A DNA stretch of 35,189 bases from an uncultured Spartobacteria bacterium (GTDB lineage Bacteria > Verrucomicrobiota > Verrucomicrobiia > Chthoniobacterales > UBA6821): NCBI GenBank assembly GCA_903913785.1, contig CAIWMF010000103.1:1-35189 (forward strand). The letters are read 5' to 3'. The notes beneath the pieces were generated by a model, which was not told where the DNA came from, ran no database searches, and saw nothing but the letters and a program-made list of their open reading frames with translations. This document shows positions 26,826 to 32,706 of this stretch, piece by piece. Numbering within the stretch: position 1 is the stretch's first letter; each line of letters opens with the position of its first letter. Made by a program: the position numbers and the translations under genes.

Positions 26826-26863
26826 TTAACCCGGATATTTCATACTGAATCGTCATGAGGCGT
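26826..26863. repeat. palindromic repeat family end (copy R7) supplying the sufU stop
   Basis: TTAACCCGGATATTTCATAC, then TGAATCGTCATGAGG, is a near-perfect family end beginning with TTAA. It overlaps the 3' end of sufU: in that frame it reads PHDDSV followed by TGA, as the corresponding end at 30790-30808 reads PRDESV-stop. No partner end is recognised in the 80-bp spacer or in sufU, so it is a single end. Confidence 0.78.
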
Positions 26864-27328
26864 TGTAAGACGAATGTTAATTTTTCCAGTGGGAGCGTGA
26901 AGTTGATCGATGAGTGTAAGGGCCGAGGGCTTGGATATTGCGGGAGCGTGGGAAGATTTTTGGGGAGAGAGTGCTGCCTCTAAAGCCTCTTCTACAAGCT
27001 GAGCACAATGAATTTTCATAGGAGGCAATGCTCCGAGTGGTGCTGCCAGGTCCTCACTAGAAAGGGCAAGAGCTTCTGAAGCTGTTTTGCCTCGAATCAT
27101 TTCGGTCGCGAGACTGGCTACGGCAATTGCTGTTTGGCATCCAAAGCTCTGAAAGCTTGCCTTATCAATGACGCGCCGCCCATCGTCTTCTTCTTTAAAT
27201 TTAATCCAAAGACGTAGCATGTCACCACAGTTGTCGCTGCCCACCGTACCAACTGCATCGGCATGAGCCATCTCTCCGCGATTTTTAGAAGAACTAGCTA
27301 TTTGTTCAATAGTTTGAAGGGTATCCAT
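26840..27328 (-). CDS. sufU: SufU/IscU-like iron-sulfur cluster scaffold
   Basis: Scaffold or sulfur acceptor for Fe-S assembly. The cluster/zinc ligands are in place: Cys34 and Asp36 in GSDNCGDMLRLW, Cys64 in SFQSFGCQTAIAVASLATEMIRGK, and Cys108 in PPMKIHCAQLVEEAL. Ending is unusual: after roughly residue 120 the sequence is low-similarity (HAPAISKPSALTLIDQLHAPTGKINIRL) and the last residues PHDDSV plus the TGA come from repeat R7. Symbol chosen because the spacing suits the SufU/IscU group; sufBCD are not in the window. Confidence 0.87.
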   Translation of the reverse strand: MDTLQTIEQIASSSKNRGEMAHADAVGTVGSDNCGDMLRLWIKFKEEDDGRRVIDKASFQSFGCQTAIAVASLATEMIRGKTASEALALSSEDLAAPLGALPPMKIHCAQLVEEALEAALSPQKSSHAPAISKPSALTLIDQLHAPTGKINIRLTTPHDDSV

Positions 27329-27408
27329 GGTAAAAAAGATCCAGTAAATATTCGGTTTAAAATTTTATAGGGTAGTGAGCTTACCAGAGAAGATTTCAAC
27401 TCTTGAAT

Positions 27409-28002
27409 TCATGCGTGTTCAACTTCATAACGCGGCAGGGAACGGTCCATCTTTTCTGCATAAGCATCGATGCCGCCACGTAATGATTTCACATTTAGAA
27501 ATCCATGACCCGCAAAGTAAGCTGCTGCATTGAGGCTCCGTTCTCCACGATGATCAATGAGGATTAAAAGATTTTCTTTTGGCCAGTGATTCATGGTTGT
27601 TTCCATCAAATCTTGGGTCAAGAGTTGACTAGTAGGGATATGGACTGCTTCAAATTCCTCTCGTGTGCGAATATCAAGTAGGCAAATATGCTCTTCATTA
27701 GGATCATGGAGATGATGATATAAATCTTTAGGAGAGATGAGTAATTGTTCATCTGCATGATGGGCTTTTTTTAATTCTTCTAGGACTATATTAGGATCAA
27801 GTGTCCCATTTCTTTGACAGAGTTCTTCAAGGGTCTCCTCTAAACTAAAGCTGCAACTGCTACAACCACCAAGATGATAGCGTTGAAATAACGCGCGACG
27901 AGCTCCAGGATAGATTGTCAGGAGCTCCTCCATAGAAGAGGAAATCGAGGGGGTAGACTTTTGTGTGCTGTTTTCTTTTGTGGTGCTCAAAGATGAAGAC
28001 AT
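27409..28002 (-). CDS. rhodanese-domain protein lacking the catalytic cysteine, with an N-terminal Cys-x2-Cys domain
   Basis: Residues about 20-70 form a small domain with YPGARRALFQRYHLGGCSSCSFSLEETLEELCQRNG, resembling the short helical Cys-containing domain often fused to or next to Fe-S assembly proteins. The rest is a rhodanese fold: ICLLDIRTREEFEAVHIPTSQLL and then LLILIDHRGERSLNAAAYFAGHGFLNVKSLRGGIDAYAEKMD. The active-site loop CxxGxR is DHRGER, so the sulfur-carrying Cys is Asp. It may deliver or sense something other than persulfide. I start it at the ATG at 28002 (MSSSLSTTK); the ORF track's 28059 start leaves only 12 bp to the divergent psd. Upstream of sufU in the same direction. 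Confidence 0.8.
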   Translation of the reverse strand: MSSSLSTTKENSTQKSTPSISSSMEELLTIYPGARRALFQRYHLGGCSSCSFSLEETLEELCQRNGTLDPNIVLEELKKAHHADEQLLISPKDLYHHLHDPNEEHICLLDIRTREEFEAVHIPTSQLLTQDLMETTMNHWPKENLLILIDHRGERSLNAAAYFAGHGFLNVKSLRGGIDAYAEKMDRSLPRYEVEHA

Positions 28003-28071
28003 ATTGCGTAAGCTATCATCATTGCTTGCAAACGAGAAGTACGATATTTTGGCAAGCACTGCATTTATTTT

Positions 28072-28887
28072 ATGAATAATACAAAAGAAGAAACAGAGTA
28101 TCCAGTTCGAGATCTAGATTTAAGCAATACGCAACCATTCTTAAATGGCTCGACAACGTTTCATCAGCAAGAACCTCTCAAGGAGAAGCACGAAAGTAAA
28201 AAGAAATATGACCCAGGAGAAATTGTGATTTTACCAAAACATCCCAAAGCCATTTATGAGGGCAGGTGGATTTTCATGGGTTTAGGGATTTTATGGTTGC
28301 TTGCATTGCTCTTTTCTCCTTTTTTGGCATTACCTGTCGGGCTTCTTATTATTTTTACCTGTTATTTTTTTCGCGATCCAGAGAGAGAGGTTCCGTGTGA
28401 TCCCATGCTTGTTGTTTCACCTGCTGATGGGCTAGTGACAGCTATTGAAGAAGTTGATGGAGTCGAAGGTGACCTTTACTTAACGCAGAGAATGAGGAGA
28501 ATTTCGATTTTTCTTTCAGTCTTTGATGTGCATGTGAATCGTTCTCCTATTGAGGGCGAAATCATCCATAGCGAGCCACGAGGTGGGCTTTATTTAGATG
28601 CACGCAAACCAGAGTCATCGATACTGAATGAAAGTCGACTTTGGATTATTCAGCGAGATTCTTACAGCGTAGGGGTCAAACAAATTACTGGGGCTATTGC
28701 GCGGCGTATTGTTCCTTGGGCTCATGTGGGGAATCATCTTAACCGAGGCGAACGTTTTGGTATGATTCGATTTGGTTCACGTACGGAACTCTATATCCCG
28801 CTCGAATTTCAAGTACTCGTTGAAGTTGGAAATAAGGTGCAAGGTGGTTCAAGTGCGGTGGCAAAAATAAGGAGTCAAAACTCATGA
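28072..28887 (+). CDS. psd: phosphatidylserine decarboxylase (short, archaeal-like type)
   Basis: Decarboxylates phosphatidylserine to phosphatidylethanolamine with a self-generated pyruvoyl group. A polar N-terminus of about 65 residues precedes two hydrophobic segments (MGLGILWLLALLFSPFLALPVGLLIIFTCYFF), then FRDPER, VSPADGLV, ISIFLSVFDVHVNRSPIEGE and GERFGMIRFGSRTELYIPL. The self-cleavage site is near the C-terminus in VQGGSSAVAKI, the serine becoming pyruvoyl. 271 residues; the family is usually about 210-230, and the longer N-terminus is extra. Its stop overlaps pssA (ATGA). Confidence 0.93.
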   Translation: MNNTKEETEYPVRDLDLSNTQPFLNGSTTFHQQEPLKEKHESKKKYDPGEIVILPKHPKAIYEGRWIFMGLGILWLLALLFSPFLALPVGLLIIFTCYFFRDPEREVPCDPMLVVSPADGLVTAIEEVDGVEGDLYLTQRMRRISIFLSVFDVHVNRSPIEGEIIHSEPRGGLYLDARKPESSILNESRLWIIQRDSYSVGVKQITGAIARRIVPWAHVGNHLNRGERFGMIRFGSRTELYIPLEFQVLVEVGNKVQGGSSAVAKIRSQNS

Positions 28888-29696
28888 GTTCACAAGAGCC
28901 AAAAATTTACCTCCTCCCCAATTTAATGACTGCTGGAAATCTTTTCTGTGGTTTTGCAGCAGTTCTTAAAATCATAGAAGCCTCTCTTCTTAGTGCCGCT
29001 GGAGAGCCTGTGGTTATGCGCTACTATGTGGCCATTTCATTTATCTTAGGAGCTTGTTTGTTTGATCTTTTAGATGGTCGATTAGCACGTCTTGGAGGAC
29101 ATGAAAGCCCGTTTGGACGAGAATTTGATTCACTGGCTGATATGGTTTCCTTTGGACTCGCGCCGGCTCTTTTGGTTTATCAAATTGTTCTACAAGATTT
29201 TCATCGTACAGGATGGATTATTGCTTTTGTCTATTTGCTGTGTGGTGCCTTGCGCCTTGCTCGGTTTAACTGCTTGTCTCAAAACATTCGAGGGAGAGAA
29301 GAGGCAGAAGAGTGTTCTAGGGAATTTTCCGGATTTCCTATTCCTGCAGCAGCAGGACTTATTGCCTCACTCACACTCATGATGCTTTCCTTAGATGAGG
29401 GTCAGAGAACAATAGGACGTTGGAAATTTGCGCTTCCTGCGGTCTTGCTCTTTCTTTCCTTTATGATGTTTAGTCGTGTGAAATATCCAAGTTTTAAGGG
29501 TCTGAATTGGGGCTCTCAACGCTCGATCCCACGTTTTCTCATTATCATCCTCATTTTGATCTTTGCGGCCATGAACTATGAATGGATGCCTTCTGTTTTA
29601 TTTATCACGTTCTTACTGTATGGCTTTGTGAGGCCATTTTTATCCAAGCCGCTACGTGATGAAATTGAAGAAGAAGAAACGGAAAGGCAAGAGTGA
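28884..29696 (+). CDS. pssA: CDP-diacylglycerol-serine O-phosphatidyltransferase
   Basis: Makes phosphatidylserine from CDP-diacylglycerol (CdsA product) and serine in the membrane. The CDP-alcohol phosphotransferase motif is perfect: DLLDGRLARLGG...GREFDSLAD (DX2DGX2ARX8GX3DX3D). About seven hydrophobic helices; PNLMTAGNLFCGF at the start and SRVKYPSFK later are typical of the Gram-positive/PVC PssA type. 270 residues ending in an acidic/basic tail. ATGA overlap with psd, so the two PE-synthesis steps are coupled. Confidence 0.95.
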   Translation: MSSQEPKIYLLPNLMTAGNLFCGFAAVLKIIEASLLSAAGEPVVMRYYVAISFILGACLFDLLDGRLARLGGHESPFGREFDSLADMVSFGLAPALLVYQIVLQDFHRTGWIIAFVYLLCGALRLARFNCLSQNIRGREEAEECSREFSGFPIPAAAGLIASLTLMMLSLDEGQRTIGRWKFALPAVLLFLSFMMFSRVKYPSFKGLNWGSQRSIPRFLIIILILIFAAMNYEWMPSVLFITFLLYGFVRPFLSKPLRDEIEEEETERQE

Positions 29697-29787
29697 GTGG
29701 AGAGTTTCCTTTAGGCTCATAGAGCGGAACTTTTTGTAATCATCTTCTGGCTTGAAAAAAATCATTTCATGGCATGCCGCACGTCTC

Positions 29788-30549
29788 ATGAAAACAAACT
29801 CCCAACAACATCACCGCTGTGCCTGGTCTCTAAAAAGTCCATTAATGATGGAGTATCATGATCATGAATGGGGTGTTCCTGTGCGTGATGATACAATACT
29901 TTTTGAATTTTTAGTTCTTGAATCTGCTCAGGCAGGTCTTTCCTGGCAGACCGTGCTTCAGAAACGAGATGCCTATCGTAAAGCTTTTGATCAATTTGAT
30001 CCTAAAAAAGTTGCTTGCTACGGTGAGAAAGAAGTAGGTCGCTTGGTTACTAATCCAGGAATTATTCGCAATCGACTCAAAATTCTAGCAGCTATTACAA
30101 ACGCCAAAGTTTTTTTAGAACTACAAAGAGAGCATGGCTCTTTCAGTAATTACATTTGGGAGTTCGTCCATTGTCAGACCATCAATCATAAAATAAAAAA
30201 TGCAAAAATGTTTTTTTGTACGAGTAAAGAGTCTGAGTTGATGAGCTGTGAGCTTCGCAGGCGAGGCTTCACCTTTGTGGGCTCAAAAATTTGTTATTCC
30301 TTTATGCAAGCAGTCGGAATGGTCAATGATCATGAGATAGGATGCTTTCGTCATCACGAGGTGATGGATAGCCCTAAAAACTCTTACGCAAAAAATCTTA
30401 CAATTGATGAGAGAAAAGCTGATGAGGGAAAAGCAGAAGCATCATCTGGTGGATGGGGAGGGATTCGAACCCTCGGTGCCGATCAAGGCACACACGCTTT
30501 CCAAGCGAGCGCATTCGACCACTCTGCCACCCATCCTTACAACTTATAA
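29788..30549 (+). CDS. tag: DNA-3-methyladenine glycosylase I reading through an antisense tRNA gene
   Basis: Base-excision repair of 3-methyladenine. CAWSLKSPLMMEYHDHEWGVPVRDDTILFEFLVLESAQAGLSWQTVLQKRDAYRKAF, then VNDHEIGCF, gives the zinc ligands Cys, His, His, Cys of Tag; YHDHEWG is diagnostic. E. coli Tag has 187 residues; this ORF has 254. The last roughly 60 residues have no family counterpart, and about 30 of them (GIRTLGADQGTHAFQASAF) are the antisense translation of the tRNA-Ser gene; the stop is at 30547-30549, next to the repeat cluster. The native stop seems lost. I prefer the ATG at 29788 to the TTG at 29752. Confidence 0.88.
   Translation: MKTNSQQHHRCAWSLKSPLMMEYHDHEWGVPVRDDTILFEFLVLESAQAGLSWQTVLQKRDAYRKAFDQFDPKKVACYGEKEVGRLVTNPGIIRNRLKILAAITNAKVFLELQREHGSFSNYIWEFVHCQTINHKIKNAKMFFCTSKESELMSCELRRRGFTFVGSKICYSFMQAVGMVNDHEIGCFRHHEVMDSPKNSYAKNLTIDERKADEGKAEASSGGWGGIRTLGADQGTHAFQASAFDHSATHPYNL
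30447..30536 (-). tRNA. tRNA-Ser (anticodon GGA)
   Basis: On the minus strand: acceptor GGATGGG pairing with CCCATCC, D arm with GCAGAGTGGTCGAATGC, anticodon loop TTGGAAA (GGA), a long variable arm TGCCTTGATCGGCA typical of class II tRNAs, and T arm GAGGG-TTCGAAT-CCCTC. The 3' CCA is encoded. Decodes UCC/UCU. The discriminator base before CCA is A, where most bacterial tRNA-Ser have G; and the anticodon stem has one T-T mismatch. Overlaps the 3' part of tag on the opposite strand. Confidence 0.93.
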
Positions 30550-30561
30550 TATTCGGGTTAA
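30547..30561. repeat. palindromic repeat family end (copy R8), abutting the next element
   Basis: TAATATTCGGGTTAA is the terminal part of a family right end. It shares its TTAA with the left end of the complete copy that starts at 30558, making AATATTCGGGTTAACCCGGATATT, an almost perfect palindrome. Only this short end remains; its body would lie to the left, in the tag/tRNA region, but no such sequence is visible. Confidence 0.55.
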
Positions 30562-30822
30562 CCCGGATATTTCATACCGATTCTGCTGCGGCTTGCGAAC
30601 ACCTGATGGATACTGCGTCAGCTTCGAATTGCTCCTCGGGCAGTATGAAGCATACAGCCGTCGTCGCAATCCATCACCTTCGTTGACTCGCTCGCTCCCG
30701 CTCGTCTCGCCCTTTCAGGGCTGCCTAAAGGCAGTCTCCACCGCGGTCTCCCGACCGCCGCTGGTGTCTGCATCAGGATTCGCGGCGCCTCGCGACGAAT
30801 CAGTGTGAAATATTCGGGTTAA
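30558..30822. repeat. palindromic repeat element, complete intergenic copy (R9), best reference
   Basis: TTAACCCGGATATTTCATAC at the left and CAGTGTGAAATATTCGGGTTAA at the right: 265 bp including both TTAA copies, net insertion 261 bp (a multiple of three). Interior: module A (GATGGATACTGCG at 30605, GGGCAGTATGAAGCATACAG, then CGCAATCCATC pairing back to module A) and GC-rich module B (CTCGCTCCCGCTCGTCTCGCCCTTT at 30691, CACCGCGGTCTCCCGACC). Module A matches the dxr copy and module B the recA-nfo copy, tying the family together. No protein-coding gene or transposase inside; two ORFs across it are by-products of the sequence. Confidence 0.88.
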
Positions 30823-30970
30823 GGCGTAAACGGAAGTAAGGCGAAAGGCAAGGATTTCATGAAAAAATTTATTAGAAATTAAAGGTTTCAAGAAACCATG
30901 TATTCTCGTAGGATTCAAAAATTATTTAACCCTAAAAACTCAAAGTCCATGATAGGCTTTGACTCCACGC

Positions 30971-32629
30971 ATGAGTTCTTCAGCTAACGAAAATATTATG
31001 ATCAATGTGCAGATTGATGGCATCTGGAAGCAATTTGCTAAAGGAACACGTTTGATTGAAGCGTGTATGCAGTCTGGTCAGCATATTCCTCACTATTGTT
31101 ATCATCCAAAATTAAGTGTTCCGGGTAACTGCCGCATGTGCTTAGTAGAAACAGGCTCTCCAAAAATGACGCCTGATCGCAAACCTGAGCTCGGAGAGGA
31201 TGGATATCCGATCATTCAGTGGAATCCAAGACCTGTGATTTCTTGTGCGCTAGAAGTTTCTGAAGGCATGGCGGTACGCACGCATTCTTCGCTCGTGGAG
31301 GAATGCCGTAAGGGTGTGATGGAATTTTTACTCATTAATCACCCACTGGATTGTACCATCTGTGATAAAGCTGGAGAATGTCGTCTTCAGGAATTTTCTG
31401 TTGAGTATGGTCATGGTGGCTCTCGTTTTTTGGAGGACAAAGTCAAAAAACCCAAGCATGTTGATATTGGAAAGTATATTGTCCTTGATGATGAGCGTTG
31501 TATTCTTTGCTCACGCTGTATTCGTTTTATGAAGGAAGTGGCCCATGACGATGTGCTTGGATTTGTCGAACGAGGTAGTCACACGACCTTAACAGTTCAC
31601 CCTGGTAAAAGACTTGATAATAACTATTCTCTCAACACGGTTGATATTTGTCCGGTTGGTGCACTGACCTCAAAGGATTTTCGATTTAAAATGCGTGTCT
31701 GGTTTTTAAAAGAAACCAAAACCATTGATGTGAGTTGTGGTACTGGCTCTAACATCATTATTGGAAGTCGTGAAAATACAATTTACCGTATTACGCCGCG
31801 CCAAAATGAAGCGGTGAATTCTTATTGGATGCCCGATTCTCATCGTCTTAATTACACGTATCTCCACCGTGAAGATCGTCTGCTCACGCCATGTGTGCGC
31901 GATCAAGAAAGTGATCATATCTTAAAAAGCAGTCCATGGTCTGAGGCGCTCCATGCGGCTGCGAAGGCTCTGCAAGGAGAAGAAGCGGGTTCCATTGCCA
32001 TGATCGTTTCTGGACGCATGACCAATGAGGAACTCTTTCTAGCACGTCGCCTGAAAGAAGCGCTCTCCATGACGCTCGTTGATATACGTCCTCGTCCTCA
32101 AGACGGTGATGGATTCTTAATTGCCAAGGATGGCAATCCTAACACACGAGGCGCTCAGTTGCTCGGTCTTGTAGGAGAAGAGCCTGGAGCACTCTTAGGA
32201 GCAATCAATGAAGGTATTGAAGCAGGAAAAATTACTTCGCTTCTGGTCCTACATGAAAATGTGATTCCTTGTGGCATCAGCGAGGCTGCTCTCAAAAAAT
32301 TAAAAAACTTGATCGTCTTAGATATTCTTCCTAGTGCCACAACACAACATGCAACAATACTCTTGCCCGGCTCGGCTGCTGCTGAGAAGCGTGGCTCGAT
32401 GATTAATATTAAAGGTCGTCTTCAACGCTTGACGCAAGCTATTCAAGCCCCAGGGTCAGCACGTGATGATTGGGAAATTTTACGAGATCTACTAAAACTC
32501 ATTTCTCCTGCGCCTCTTCCCATGACATTTGAGGAACTCTTTGCACAGATGGCCTCTGAGATTCCGTCTTTGAGAGGACTTAATTTTGGAAAAATTGGAG
32601 ATTTAGGAATCGATCTCACGTTGTTGTAA
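30971..32629 (+). CDS. nuoG: NADH-quinone oxidoreductase subunit G-like protein
   Basis: Iron-sulfur subunit of respiratory complex I. An N-terminal 2Fe-2S ferredoxin domain (CYHPKLSVPGNCRMCLVE with a fourth Cys in VISCALEV), the His/Cys 4Fe-4S motif HPLDCTICDKAGECRLQEF (N5), and CILCSRCIRFMKEV...DICPVGAL (N4) are intact. The following molybdopterin-oxidoreductase-like 4Fe-4S site (N7) is lost: the segment is VSCGTGSNIIIG and WMPDSHRL instead of Cys-rich. The C-terminal domain is shortened (552 residues against 908 in E. coli) but keeps NPNTRGAQLLGL and NIKGRLQRL. Chosen ATG is 30971, not the ORF-track TTG at 30959. No other nuo gene is in the window. Confidence 0.87.
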   Translation: MSSSANENIMINVQIDGIWKQFAKGTRLIEACMQSGQHIPHYCYHPKLSVPGNCRMCLVETGSPKMTPDRKPELGEDGYPIIQWNPRPVISCALEVSEGMAVRTHSSLVEECRKGVMEFLLINHPLDCTICDKAGECRLQEFSVEYGHGGSRFLEDKVKKPKHVDIGKYIVLDDERCILCSRCIRFMKEVAHDDVLGFVERGSHTTLTVHPGKRLDNNYSLNTVDICPVGALTSKDFRFKMRVWFLKETKTIDVSCGTGSNIIIGSRENTIYRITPRQNEAVNSYWMPDSHRLNYTYLHREDRLLTPCVRDQESDHILKSSPWSEALHAAAKALQGEEAGSIAMIVSGRMTNEELFLARRLKEALSMTLVDIRPRPQDGDGFLIAKDGNPNTRGAQLLGLVGEEPGALLGAINEGIEAGKITSLLVLHENVIPCGISEAALKKLKNLIVLDILPSATTQHATILLPGSAAAEKRGSMINIKGRLQRLTQAIQAPGSARDDWEILRDLLKLISPAPLPMTFEELFAQMASEIPSLRGLNFGKIGDLGIDLTLL

Positions 32630-32706
32630 TAGGCGCTTCTTGAATTCGTGACGAGTATACAGACGACAAGAGAATCCAATATCCACCTTGCCTAGAAACG
32701 AGAAGG

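Noticed and set aside
27343-27362. GTAAATATTCGGTTTAA between sufU and the rhodanese gene as a repeat end
   Set aside because: Too short and diverged to claim; could be a decayed copy.
29478-29497. GTGTGAAATATCCAAGTTTT in pssA, resembling the repeat end
   Set aside because: It encodes SRVKYPSFK, a conserved stretch of PssA, and similarity stops at once on both sides. Coincidence.
30404-30808. ORFs of 134 and 77 residues across the tRNA and repeat R9
   Set aside because: Antisense-tRNA peptides of the GFEPSVPIKAHTLSKRAHS / MGRDSNPRCRSRHTRFPS type followed by repeat translation; known spurious annotation pattern.
30715-30918. Minus-strand 67-residue ORF with RIFHTD in repeat R9
   Set aside because: Produced by the open frame of the repeat; no independent coding evidence.
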